Positions 22,675 through 35,059 of a DNA stretch of 64,000 nt are shown here, piece by piece. The notes beneath the pieces are model-generated. The model saw only the letters and a list, made by a program, of their open reading frames with translations, ran no database searches and had not been told where the DNA came from. Numbering within the stretch: the stretch's first letter is position 1; each line of letters begins with the position of its first letter. Where the stretch lies: contig OY998175.1 in the NCBI GenBank assembly GCA_963921935.1, forward strand, positions 176,363,262 to 176,427,261. The letters are read 5' to 3'. The DNA is from Galeruca laticollis. Taxonomy: Eukaryota > Arthropoda > Insecta > Coleoptera > Chrysomelidae. The translations under genes and the position numbers were made by a program.

Positions 22675-24032
22675 ATGAGCTCCATTAACAACCAAAATCA
22701 AATGTCGTCATCACAACCTATCACAACTAACCGCACAAAATCTAATGTTGCTGCAACCCTAACTAAATCTTCTCTTCCCACTTCTCCAAATAGGGATCAA
22801 GCCATTATCTTACATGCAATTTCCAACACCGTTCTCTTTGAACATGTAAAAGCTGTAGGGGACATTGTTACCCCCAAAAATATTACCTTTGCGTCACGAA
22901 TCTCAAATAACCGTATTTGTATTTATCTATCCTCGAGTACTATCGTCAATGATCTTCTCAGTGCCCATCAGAGCATTTTCATTAACTCCACAACTATCCC
23001 TATACGAAGACTTATTACGCCGGCAAAACGTATTTTCATATCCAATGTATATCCCACCATTCCTCACGCCATAATTGAAAAAGCTCTAAAATATATTGGA
23101 CTACAGTTAGCCTCCCCTGTTTCATTTGTTGAATGTGGCGTACTAGGTGATGAATACGCTCACATAATGAGTTTCCGTAGAGTTTCTTACGTTATCCCTG
23201 AAAATTATAACTTCTCCGTACAAACATCTCTCGTAATTACTCATGATAATACACAATATAGAATATTTGTATCATCTGATAAACTTGAATGTTTCCTATG
23301 CAAACAAGCAGAACAATCTGCTGACTCCTACACAAATACTACTAAGAAGACATCCCATCCCCCGCCAACTCTATATCATAATTTACGGTTAATATTTCTC
23401 TCCATATTGCTCCCAGACAACTCACATTACCAAATACCCCGAATGAAACTGAGATAATACAATTACTAACTCCTCTTACTCGCGGACAAAAAAGGGCCAT
23501 ATCAACTGATAGCAATGTTGATACCTCTCTCCAACCCACAACGGAAATCACACCTGAAACGACAACAAATCAAATGCTCCCCCCTTCATTTACTCATCGT
23601 AATACCTCGTCTGAACATCTGAAGAAAAAATCCAAGACAATCATCTCTGATCATCATAAGTTAATACCGTCCACTCAAAAGGCAATACACGCTATTCAGA
23701 AAAAATCCAACGGATCTCACTCTTACAGAAACCCAATTCACAGCTTTTTTAGAAAATACACATGAAAATATAAACCCTCTCAAGGAAGCGCTAATCTTCA
23801 CCTCAAACACTCAAGGATTACTAAATGGCATATCACTCTTGTATACCGAAAAAAAGGTAAGGTCCCTCAAAAACCGCCTTACAAGAATTAGTGAAATTTT
23901 AAACAACAAATAAATCCTGAAGACTCTGATAATATAAGCATTTCCTCCGAATATCAAACTGATGAAGAATACTTGCAAAAATCCTCACAGCCACCCTTAT
24001 CACCTCCAAGTCAAGAGCCGCCTTCAAATTAA
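22675..24032 (+). pseudogene. I-like LINE ORF1 (nucleic-acid-binding) pseudogene
   Basis: The ATG at 22675 opens a Ser/Asn-rich N-terminus, followed by a conserved domain with VKAVGDIVTPKNITFASRI and PAKRIFISNVYPTIPHAII. A single zinc-knuckle start is seen (LECFLCKQAEQ at about 23285). After a frameshift near 23400 the frame continues (TPLTRGQKRAISTDSN) through a Ser/Thr-rich tail to a stop at about 24030. Such ORF1 proteins package the LINE RNA. The stop overlaps the beginning of ORF2, the expected layout. Confidence 0.75.
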
Positions 24033-27000
24033 TTCAATGGAACTGCGATGGATTCTTTCCTCGATTAGAAAGGATCCAGCAACAAGTTGTCGATGAACAT
24101 CCTGAAATAATATGCCTTCAAGAAACCAACACCAAATTATCCAAACCCCCCAAGCTAAAAAACTTTGAAGGATACCACTTTATTCATTCGTACCGACTGT
24201 ATTCGTGCCAGTGGCGGCATATCAATTTTTAATTCAAGCAAGCTGCTTCCTTCTCAGCTCCCTCTCACAACAGATCTTGAGGCTATTGCCATAACCACTT
24301 GGTGTCCTAATAAGCTTACTATTTGCAACATATCTATTCCACCTAACCACCCACTTAAAGATACAGAGCTATTAAACCTTATCTACCAACTTCCTACACC
24401 ATATATTCTTATAGGTGATTTTAATGCCCACAACACCATGTGGGGATCCAACTATACATTCTGTAAAGGTAAAACTATTGAGAGAGTAATCAATTGCATA
24501 GGTTCCTACCTATTGAGTACAGGCTCCAATACACATTTCAACTTTTCATCCGGAACTCTCTCCTCTATAGATCTGAGCTTCAGTGACCCTAAATCAACTA
24601 CTCTACTAACTTGGCAAATTGCCGATGACCTTCACAACAGCAATCACTATCCCATCTTCATACCATCCAATGAACCAAATATTCAACAAAGTTCAACCAG
24701 GAGCTACTGGCGCCTAAACAATGCTGACTGGCACAGTTACACGACCCATACAGATGCCACTTTATCCACCCTCTTGTTCTCCGACAATAACATGAAGTTA
24801 ATTACAAACGCCTTACTTTCAGCTGCCAATACACACATTGGCAAAAATGTTATTTCAAACAAACGGAAAACAGTTCCCTGGTGCAATAGCTCTTGTCAAA
24901 TTGCTGTAGATGGACAAAAATTTGCACTTAAAAATTACGGAATGAACAAGAGCCAAGATAATCTCTTTAAACTGAAAAAAACCAGAACCAAGACTTGATA
25001 TACCATAAATCAAAGTAAAAAATCTTCTTGGAGCAACTATGTGTCCTCAATCAACGAAAATACTAATACCACTGTTCTATGGAAAAAAACTAGACAAATT
25101 CAAGGAAACAATACCAGTCTTAAAATAGCCAATCTTATCACTAACAACACTGTAATTAGTGATAATAAAGAAATTGGTGAAACTCTAGCCAAACATGTTT
25201 TTGAGAAATTCAGATGCAAAATCAACCCCCCCCCTCCCCATTAACCATTGACTGCCACACCTCCTATATCTTCTACCACAACAACTCAAGACAGCACTTA
25301 TCTAAATTCTTCTTTCTCTAACACAGAACTAACTTCGGCCATTCAATCCTTCAAGAACACTGCTTCTGGTCCTGACGATATCCCCTATATCTTTATAAAA
25401 AAACTATCGTTTGAAGGCCAAAGAAAACTTCTTGAAATGTACAACTTAATTTGTATTTCCAACACAATCCCCAACCAGTCATAATTCCCATTAAAAAACC
25501 AAATCAAGCGGATACATTGCTTACAGACGAATATCATCAACATGTACCATGTGCAAGATCTTTGAAAAAATTGTGAACAAAAGGCTTTTATGGTACTTTG
25601 ACAAACATAATATAATTGCTAAAGAGCAGTCAGGCTTCCGACGAAATCGCTCAGTCCATGACAACCTAGTACTTCTTCAAAGCCATATTTCCGAGGTATT
25701 AAATAAGAAACAAGAATGTATTGCCGCTGTTTTTGACATTGAAGGTGCCTTTGATACCATTAGCAGACACTCTATACTAAACAAAGTTACCCTTCATAAC
25801 ATCAATGGCAACCTATTTCAGTTAATCCAAAATTTTCTATCGTCACGATCGTACAGAGTCTCAGTTAATGGTATTTTCTCATCATCTCACATCCAATCGG
25901 ATGTGCTCGGTTTTAAGTCCGACACTATTCAATCTAGCGATAAACGATTTATGCTCTAATCTTTCTTCACCAATTAGACACGTCCTATATGCAGATGATC
26001 TAATAATATACTGCCACGGACGTTCAGTCTCTACCATATCGAAACTAATTCAATCTGCTGTCGATACCCTTGGTTACAGAACTAACCTCCTAGGTTTATC
26101 TTTATCCTACACAAAATCTAAAATCATTAAATTCAGCCGACGCCTCCCCTCCAGAACCCCTCGTATTATGATCAACGACATTTGTATGCCTCTAATTGGC
26201 CACTTCAAAGTACTCGGTGTTACTTATCTCAGACGACATACCTGGAAACAGCATCTATTAGAACTAAAAGGTGAGTGTAGTAAGAGGCTCAAGATAATTA
26301 AAACCCTCTCAGATTTTCATTGGGGTGCCGACGAAAATTCCCTTCTTGTAGTATATAGATCGCTTATACGCTCCAAACTAAATTATATATGTCAGCTTCC
26401 AAATCATACATTGACCTCTTAAACCGCATACACAATACAGCTCTACGTCTCTGTGTAGGAGCCTTCCGATCTACCCCTGTTAAAAACCTTTATTGTGAAG
26501 CCAATGAACCACCCCTTTATTTAAGACAATAGCTACTTCTCTCTTACGCAGCCTCCGTTTCGTCGAACCCCCATAATCCATTATACCCCCTTTTTATATC
26601 ACCGACATCCACATCACACAACGCACACCCAATATTATCAATTAAACCCATTCCATTAGTGCTAGCACACCTACTTAATGATATAAATCTACGGCAAACA
26701 ACTCCTCTCCCACTACCCCAGACTCCTCATTGGGTCATTATCAGTACTCAGCTCAACACATCACTTACACGACACGACAAACATATATCACCAAGGGAAC
26801 TCATAATGAAAGCTTTTAATAACATCAAACTAACAAATAGTTAGATACGATCTAGTTCTATATACTGATGCCTCAAAAAATGGAACAGGAGTAGGCTGCT
26901 CTCTTACAACGTCCCATTCTCATATTAATTTCTCCCTTATCTCACGTTTATGCTGCGTCCATACTGGCGAATGATTTAGCATACTTCAAGCCCCCAAACA

Positions 27001-27446
27001 CATTACTTTAACAAATAAGCATTTAGCTATATGCACAGACTCACTATCCTCTATCCAGACTATCCAAAATATATTTACCTAACATCCAATTGCCCAAAAT
27101 ATCCAAGATACTTACCCCCAGCTTATCACTTCCCAAAATATATCAGTTACTATAATTTGGCTACCATCACACATTCGTATAGCAGGCAATGAACTCGCTG
27201 ATCATTATGCGAAAATTTCCTCAACATTCACTGACATTACTGACAATATCCAAATATGTAACGACTTGAAGGCGCACATCAAAAAACGAAAGGAAATTAT
27301 ATGGCAACAGCACTGGGATACAAACCGCTATTTTTTACACGAAATACAGCCGTCAATCAATACCCTCTCCTTGCTCCTACAGAACTTACAAGGCGAGATC
27401 TAGCTATAATAAGGAGACTACGCATCGGACATTCTAAGTTAACGCA
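24030..27446 (+). pseudogene. I-like LINE ORF2: endonuclease, RT and RNase H, broken
   Basis: Domains in order: apurinic-type endonuclease (IQWNCDGFFPRLERIQQQ at about 24033, EIICLQETNT, ILIGDFNAHNTMWGS, SSIDLSF, NHYPIFI); reverse transcriptase (KNTASGPDDIP, EQSGFRRNRS, AVFDIEGAFD, VLYADDLIIYC at about 25988); and RNase H (VLYTDASKNG at about 26860, CTDSLSSI, WLPSHIRIAGNELADHYAK at about 27160). It ends with IIRRLRIGHSKLTH at 27415-27446. The RNase H after RT points to the I group. Frameshifts occur near 24170, 25000, 25490, 25900 and 26400, so no protein can be made. Confidence 0.88.
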
Positions 27447-28190
27447 TGCATAAGTTATCTGAATATAGTAGACGTTATGGACTGGTAATTAATGCTTCAA
27501 AGATCAAAGTTATGATTGTTGATATCGTTAACAACAACAGCCCTGACACTACAATTGTAGCCTGCTGTGAAGTGGTCCATCGGTTTCAATACCTAGGATC
27601 TATCGTCAATAATACCGGAAACTGCGAACCTGAAATCCGCAGGCGCATCGCCATATCGCGAAACTCTACAGCGAAGCTCACTCGTATATGGAAAAACACG
27701 TCAATTACAGTTAAAATCAAACTCATCTTCCCTATCTCGACTCATGCTTTAGAGACTTGGACTGCGAAAATGGCAGACCGCCACAGGATTGATGCTCTAG
27801 AGATGTGGTGCTATAAGAGAATGCTCCAAATACCGTGAATAGCACACCACACCAATGAATCAATTCTGAGGAATCAAAACCGGAGTATCCGCTCATGTCA
27901 ACCGACAGTATTTAAAATACTTTGGACACATTGTCAGATGATCAGAGACAATGCAGAGGCTTTGGACACATTGCCAGACGATCAGAGGCAATGCAGAGGC
28001 TCATCACAGAGGGAAGGTTGAGGGCCGCAGACCAAGGGGACGCTCACTGTTGGGTTGAATATATCAAATGGAAAATATAACGGGAGAAAGCCTGGAAGAT
28101 GCAATACACCATGCACAAGATAGAGACTCCTGGAGGCAAGTTATTGTCCATACATGATGTCACCACACCCTTTCGAGAGTTTCACGGGCG
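27447..28190 (+). pseudogene. RTE-like LINE 3' fragment (RT thumb and tail)
   Basis: 27446-27838 encodes the C-terminal part of a different reverse transcriptase: RRYGLVINASKIKVM, RFQYLGSIVNNTGNCEPEI, RRRIA and EMWCYKRMLQIP are the order seen in RTE-type LINEs. After a stop the reading continues, broken, to about 28160 (HHTNESIL, then a GPQTKGT segment). The 5' end is a sharp junction with the RNase H end of the I-like LINE, so it is either a truncated insertion or a recombination join. Confidence 0.75.
27921..28000 (+). repeat. 40 bp tandem duplication in LINE tail
   Basis: 27921-27960 and 27961-28000 are head-to-tail copies starting tttggacacattg and ending caatgcagaggc, with three mismatches. 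Confidence 0.92.
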
Positions 28191-28584
28191 ATAAACGATT
28201 CCTAAATAATATATGGTTCCAGTTTTATGAGAATATCATGTATCACTTTTTGTATTCATCAAAATCTTTTGCGTGCTTTATGTTCTTTGGTAATTTATTG
28301 TACACTTTAATCGTTGAGTAGAAATAATTTGTTTCTGTTGTATTCAACCTGTGTAGTGGATATATAAATATCCATGTTGGTTTTTGTTAATTAGAAGTAA
28401 GTAAAAAGTCCATTATTCTGATTTAACTCAGATTCTCTTCCCTTTTACTTTTCCGGCCAACCTATCTAATATACGAGAAAAGTCTTGGTTTATCCCAAAA
28501 AAAATTGAAATTTTGTGTTATTTTTACGTTTTTCATCAAGAACAACACGAAAAAACAGTTTTTAGAAAAAAATCCTGTGTGTAT
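28191..28584. other. spacer, no feature seen
   Basis: AT-rich sequence between the RTE-like tail and a microsatellite. Nothing recognised. Confidence 0.4.
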
Positions 28585-28629
28585 GTCCTCGTCGTCGTTG
28601 TCGTCGTCGTCGGTGTCGTCGTCGTCGGC
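28585..28629 (+). repeat. (GTC)n microsatellite
   Basis: Interrupted GTC trinucleotide repeat. It makes a Val-rich spurious frame. It ends about 20 bp before array B. Confidence 0.9.
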
Positions 28630-28647
28630 CACTTTTCGTTACATGTC

Positions 28648-29440
28648 TTGTTAGCACGATACAGCCTCCAGAGTGCAACATGCCACCAATTTTATGATTG
28701 AATATTATTCAGAACATCTCATAGATGCTATTGATTTCCAGCTCACCAGATCTAGTACAACAGGTACTATAGTACTCTAAGTACGACATTTTTGTCATTT
28801 TGGGAGAAATTTCAGTTTGTTAGCACGATACAGCCTCCGGAGTATATACAAGTGACCAATTTTATGATTCGATACTATTCAGGGCGTCTCAAAGATGATG
28901 AACCCTATTGATATTCAGCTGACTAAAGCAAGTACAACCACTGCTATGGTACTGGAAGTACCAAATTTTTATCATTATTGGAGAATTATCAGTTTGTTAG
29001 CACGATACAGCTTCCAGAGTATATACAAGTGCCCAATTTAATGATTAAATATTATTCAGGGTGTCTTATAGATGGATCTTCTCGATTTTTAGCTCACCAG
29101 AGCTAGTACAATGGGTGCTATGGTACCTGAAGTGCCACATTTTTTATCATTTTTGGAGAAATTCCGGGTTGTACGATACAGCCTCCAGAGTGTATACAAG
29201 TGACCAATTTTATAATTGGATATTTTTCGAGATGTCTCACAGATGTACAATACTGATTTTCAGCTGACTAGAGCGAGTCTTATAAATCTACCTATACTAC
29301 ATTTTTGGTTATTATTGCAGAAATTTCGATTTGTTAGCACGATACATCCCCCGAAGTGTGTACAAGTGACAATTTTATGATAGAATATTATTCAGGACAT
29401 CTCACAGATGCGGAAATGTTAGTTTCAATCCTTAAAGCTG
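28648..29440 (+). repeat. tandem array B, about 175 bp units (5 copies)
   Basis: Same family as array A. Units start at about 28648, 28816, 28993, 29168 and 29331 with variants of ttgttagcacgatacagcc; the fourth lacks ttagc. Internal words tttatgatt, ttattcaggg, cagctcacc and gctatggtact recur. The last unit is cut short and passes into cacagatgcggaaa and aaagctgtttat, the same boundary sequence as array A. It is not flanked by the inverted Penelope fragments seen at array A. Confidence 0.87.
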
Positions 29441-32217
29441 TTTATATAAATGTTGCTTTTATAATAACAACTTTTTATCAGGAAAAATCTCCAATTGACA
29501 CATAAAATAAATATGTTTGTTCTGATTTTTGATGCCCCAAACATCGAGTCACATTTTATGCTCACTTGTGTACACTTCCACCGCTGTGCCATATTTACCA
29601 ATACTACTTACTTTCAGGAAAAATGAATTTAGAAATTAATTGAAAATTTGTTAAAAAGTTGTATATTTAAGAAAAAAAAGTCATACATATTTATGCCTTC
29701 AAGACACTGTTTTTAAAAATAATTGAAAATACTTGAATTTTATTTTTTAAAGACATATTCTTATATAAATTTTAAGCAAGTTTTTGTTGTAACTGAAAGT
29801 GGCAACATAGCTCAAAATTTCAGTACATGCTTTATGTGTCTAGGGTAACATATTAAGTAGTTTTGTCCTTGTTTAATTACCATATTAAAAGAGATGAAAA
29901 TAACTTCAGAGCGTACCCGACGATAATTTCGAATGTCTGTGGTATTATTTGTAGAAAATAATGTCAAACGTGTTTTGTTCATTACTCCATTACTAGTAGC
30001 GACTACAAATTCATTTCTTTCGTTTTTATTTGTTTCTCGAGACTTTCACTGGCAAAATAAACTTTTCAGTTAATAAATTCAATGTTTTTGGATTATCATG
30101 TTTCGTCAGTGCCAAATTTGTCAGAAAAACAGCCGAAATTATCAAAGCCATGTATCCACAATACCAATCCCACGGATGTATGTACGAGTGGCCGGACGAA
30201 AACGAAACAGAGCCATTATCAGGAACTGCGTCAACATTTTGAAAAAAGCAGGGACCCCTCGATTTTTGATCAAAGAGCGACACTTTTTTCCGGTATTTTT
30301 GTCTTCGCTACTTTCACCCTCTAGCTGGGGTAAAAGTCATCTCAAAATATTGAAATGGCATTAGGGGTCAAGTAAGATATCATTTTAAAGTCCTTTCAAT
30401 TCCTTTTACACGGTCTTTAAATTTTAAAATTCGGCTTGATAGTTTTTAATAAGTTACATTTTAAAATTAAAATTATGTACTTGTTTAGTTTTTAATAAGA
30501 GTTTTTAAAATGGGATTTTTTTAAATTTTTGTCAAAATATTGTTAATGACACATGGGTCGTTGAGTACGCCAATGGTTTAAATGTTGATTTTCTTGCTTT
30601 GCATTGTTTTTGTAATTTTTTTATCACATTTGTGAAAGACAAATGGATACGATACGGATACACAAAGAATGTGAAATTAGTTCATTCGTATATCGAAGCG
30701 AAGATCATTGTGGAGCATCAAATGTTTTAAGGAAGTTCCATAATTATTTTTTATGAAAGGATTTTTAGAAGTAGTTTAGGTTTTTAAGGGCCATACTCCT
30801 GTAGAGAAGATTTATCTTTCGGCGCTATACACTTGTCCGAGAATTCACATATTGAGAGAGAAAGTTTTGTTGATTTATTTTCGTGATATAATACACTGCT
30901 CACCAAATCGCAATACCCCACATCTAATACTACAAACTCATTTCTTTTTAAAATACATTTCCTCAACCAAAATCGGTGCCTCTGTTATCTTCTCATGTCA
31001 AATGAAACATTTCGCAGCTGTTTTTTTAACACATGCACCAACCAATGCACTCAACGCCATTTTAATACTGAAATTTGTTTATCATTTTCTAATGTGCGTG
31101 TGAACTTGAACTGAGTTAAATCTAATTCAAATTTTGTTGATCAGCTTAAATCGATCAACAATATTCGGCCCCTGAGAATGCGCCTACACTCAACCCGATG
31201 CTTGAAACGCGATCAATTTGACGGATACTGTATGCAATGTCTCATCAGCTGAATTGGCAGTTCGATTGAAGTAATGAAAATAATAATTATAGGTTTAGTT
31301 CATAAAATGTCTCATTCAACTATTCTAATTAATATTCACCTCATTTTCGTATTTCTCATTTCTGTGTCAAAATTTCCCTAGTTTTCCATGGTATCTTCCC
31401 ACTTAGGCGTTTTAACTAGATTAACATTAAAGTGGATAACTAGATTATAGCGTGCTTCACTCTCTTGTTGTCGGTAATCTGTGTACTTGTCCAATAACAG
31501 TTTTAACCTGATAAAATTGGTATTTTATTGAACTATCAATAAATATTTCATTTTCTTTTTCTAAAAAGCAAGACAGGGAAGATGTAGATTTAATAAAGTC
31601 AACATCGGGCGGGAATAAATGAAAACAATATTTTTATTTATTTGCTTTCTTGTAAAGACGAACAGTAAGAATGAAAGCTAACAAGGGAATATGGTTTCCA
31701 GTCAGAAACGGAACTTGAATTATTGGAAGTTGGAAAATGATATCGAAAAAAAACAGTAGGGAAGCGCCACAGTGTGGCGGTAATGTAGAGTTCTGGACTT
31801 ATAAGCAGTAGTTTCAGTTTAATGATCATTCAAACATATGAAAACTCTCCATCCAATAAAAATAATAAATAACCTAAATGAAAGATTCACCAACAGATTA
31901 AGTATTTATAATTAACCTCACAAACTACTCAATCTCTGTAAATGACAATGTCAAGATTTTTGAAAATGACAGCTGTCATAACATGCCACATGCATTTCAG
32001 TTTTTTGCAAAACAGATCCTCCCGAATCCAAGTTAATGGAGAACTCTTAGAAAACTTCCTCCATGAAGATGGTACTCCTGTTGAGATGAAAAATAACACT
32101 CACTACTTCACTAGTATTTTTTCGGCCTACCTCTATCCAAAGTATACATTTCCTGGCCTCATTGTAGGGAGCAAAGTCGTACTTTTCCTCCCTAGGGAGG
32201 AAACAGCTATTCGTGTA
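29441..32217. other. 2.8 kb stretch without recognised gene
   Basis: Several overlapping short frames occur at 30026-30364 on both strands, but none shows a domain I recognise. A plus-strand frame at 31942-32361 is likewise unassigned. The rest is AT-rich non-coding sequence. Confidence 0.4.
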
Positions 32218-32335
32218 TTAAGAGCGGGAAGTGATACTTTGCCGCTTGAGGCAGAGAATTGCCCAGCGGAGCGCGGGCCATCTGCCGAAAGCGGCAACGC
32301 ACTTTGTGCTCGAATTGCACACAAGATTTTTAATA
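32218..32335. other. GC-rich island of unknown origin
   Basis: About 120 bp that is clearly more GC-rich than its surroundings (gcggagcgcgggcc, gccgaaagcggcaacgc). It lies about 180 bp beyond the end of the Crypton-like frame. It contains a small inverted word pair, gccg and cggc. I could not assign it. Confidence 0.35.
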
Positions 32336-32517
32336 CGATCACATTATTTTTAGACAAATAATTAAAAAAAAACATGAAAAATACACTTTATTAGATATAA
32401 TGTGATGTTGAAAACATGTAACAATTATATAGTAATATTAAAGTTGAATGTACAGTTTTGGCAATTTTTAATATTTATCCCAGGACCTGAAGAAGTCGGA
32501 GGTAGCGTAATATCTTC

Positions 32518-32757
32518 TTAATCTCTTTCTGCAATAACAGATATAGAAGGAATCGAAAGTTCTTCACTAGTTGGTACTGCTGCGTTCTTAGAAATTTTTT
32601 GGAAGGGATCTATTTTATTGCTAATGGATTCGGCGATATATCCTTCAGCCACATTACTGCTCTTCCACCCACCATGTTTTTTAAGCTGAATTAAGTCACC
32701 TCCACAATTTACTAATAACGTCGCCGACGTTCGTCGGAAGCAATGACCAGTGAATAA
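32518..32757 (-). pseudogene. Crypton-like tyrosine recombinase, C-terminal fragment
   Basis: The minus-strand frame reads TGHCFRRTSATLLVNCGGDL, then QLKKHGGWKSSNVAEGYIAE, and ends at the stop at 32518-32520. The spaced H-x-x-R-R, GGWKS and a following Tyr in EGYI are the C-terminal catalytic layout of tyrosine recombinases of the kind found in Cryptons and related insect elements; Tyr would be the nucleophile. The upstream catalytic part (first Arg) was not found, and the frame breaks at about 32760. It is a short dead remnant. Confidence 0.72.
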
Positions 32758-33465
32758 ATTTCAGCTTCACCTAATTCAAACGGACGCACATCGATTTAAC
32801 AAGTATTTTCAACAACAACTTGTCGAATTTAATTTACTTTTCAATGAAGAGCCATCCATACAACCCTTGAACCACAGACATTACCAGTAACAATCGTATC
32901 GTTAAAACACCATGAAAAAAATTGAACCTTATGAGTAGAACCTAATTAATATTGTTTGGCGCTATCTATATATTTTCAACTTAATGAGGCCATAACAACT
33001 ATCTTTGAATGTATTTGAAAAGAGGACATTAAAATGAATGAAAAAGGTGTTACAACTGAAACTAACCTTAAACAAAACGAATGAAAAATAAACTGGAAAT
33101 ATCAATTCATCTTTCATTCCAATGAAACCATTCAATAAGTGAAGTTCAGAGGTCTGATTCCAAATACAGTAAAACCTAAGCTCTAGCACTAATTGTTCGT
33201 TTGTTGAAACTTCCTCGTGGTATGGTAAGCTTGTGGTATGAATGTCTTTTATCAGTTCGGTCCTAAAGAATTGTAAAATATAGTGGTAAATCTATGATTG
33301 ATTATTATGAAAAAACCATAAGAATAGAGCTCCTACTTTTGAATCATAAAAAACTCTCATTAATTATTATTTCAACCAAAGAAAATTTACATTTTCTATA
33401 GTGACTAATTACTTCACGTTAAAAACTTGACTTGATGTGAAGCGGACCATACACTAAACAATTTT
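32758..33465. other. spacer, no gene recognised
   Basis: AT-rich. It may hold decayed upstream sequence of the recombinase, but no motif is readable. Confidence 0.35.
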
Positions 33466-35050
33466 TAATTAGTGAGCGTAGACTGAAAGAAAAAATTCAA
33501 AATCTTAATGCAATAAGACTCGAAATATTTTCTAGTGAAGATCTAAATAAAAACAATATCGTGTGCTTTAGAAAACCAATAGTTTCGGTCAAAACGTCCC
33601 CCAAAATACCAAAATTCAAAGGTGTGAGTCAATTCATGATACATAAAAAAGCTAAAAGTCATTCTAGACTTTCCAACACGAAAAAAATAATCATAACAAA
33701 AAAAGTGACTAGGAAGCCGGAAAAAACTGCGAAACTTCAGCCGAAACTTCTAATCCAAACACTTCAAAATACATAAGAGAAATTAATCGTATTATTGAAC
33801 ACAAAACGCTAGAATCGAAAAATAAAAACAGAAATATTTACATCTAGGGTATATTGATGACGAGTCGTTAATAAAAGATAATAACGGTAGAACTCCCCCA
33901 ATAACACCAAATTCGATAAAAATACCTAAAAAATGCTTTGATGAGATAGACATAAATACATTAAGAACAGTTATTGAAATATCACACCAACAAAATACAA
34001 TCAAAAAGAGTAGGTATAGGATTGGAACAATGGTGTATAGGACACAGCGACAACGAAAAGTGTCTAGAAATCACGTATAGGAGATAAAAATAATACACAA
34101 TATATTGACACATCTAACACCAAAACCTTCAACCCGAAGCTGTCTATCCCTATTTGTCGAGAGAACGACAAAAAAAATACGTCAACCTCAAATAACCCGA
34201 AAATTAACAAAAATATTAATACACAAATAGACGAAGATAGAATAGGGCCAAAACGCCGTAATAATTCTTCAGGTGAAGAAAACTATAATTCACCGGCAAA
34301 CAGCCCCAAGGACACTGGTGCACAAGCCTGCAAACTCTTCTTGGTCACAAGAGAAGGAGACCGAAGAAAACCTACAAATTGACAAATTCACATCTCAATA
34401 TGAGAACTTAACGAATAAGGGACAGCCGATCAACGCCAGACAACTGCATGAAAAACCAAAAAAACATTCATGCGATAAAACAATATCCTGGATTTGAAAT
34501 CCCAAAAAAATACAATATGTTCAACAAAATATTAAGCCAAACAACAAAAAACAGCCACCAAACCCACAACAACTACGAGTCCCTATCAGAGCTCTCAGAG
34601 AAAGAAACAAAAAAGACCGAAACACAAAAAAAGAGAAAAAAAATACATTTCCAAAAATTCACGCTACCGATTACAACACTGACGAAGACGACAACGCTCC
34701 CAAAAAGGACAAAACCCACGCCCACAAACGCAAAAACTAATTCCTCTAAATACACATATAATTTTTCTATCTTGTTCACAAAAGACGTCGATAATTTTGA
34801 AAAGCTGAAAACAATAATAAAAAAGGAAAAAATTCAATTTCATACCTACTCAACGCGTGAGGTGAAGAGACACGTTTTTGTTCTTCGTGGTCTTTCTGAA
34901 GACCTACAGTTAATTTATATATGAGAAGAAATCGAGAAGTCACACAAAATCCAAGTAAAAGATGTTTTTAGGATGACAACTAAAGGACGCTTACTAGTAG
35001 TTACTGAACCAAAAATAACGTTAGATTATCTCAACAAAAATCTAGCACAC
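33466..35050 (+). pseudogene. Jockey-like LINE ORF1 with PRE_C2HC-type domain
   Basis: An A-rich Lys/Asn/Thr-rich coding stretch begins at about 33470 (RLKEKIQNLNAIRLEIF) and continues in broken frames (GPKRRNNSSGEENYNSPAN at about 34250). At about 34780-35030 it shows KEKIQFHTYSTREVKRHVFV, LRGLSEDLQ and KVTEPKITLDYLNK-like words. This matches the PRE_C2HC module that precedes zinc knuckles in Jockey-clade Gag-like proteins. The zinc knuckles are absent because the sequence joins BEL/Pao at about 35080. Several stops and frameshifts are present. Confidence 0.65.
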
Positions 35051-35059
35051 AAGAGTGCT

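Noticed and set aside
28513..28701. Valine-rich short frame
   Set aside because: It is the translation of the GTC microsatellite running into array B.
30026..30364. Four overlapping open frames on both strands, one with CQICQKNSRNYQSH
   Set aside because: No domain pattern I can name. The overlap on both strands and lack of any supporting context suggest chance frames.
31942..32361. 139-codon plus-strand frame over the GC-rich island
   Set aside because: No recognisable domain. The frame is long partly because of the GC-rich patch, and it is not continued on either side.
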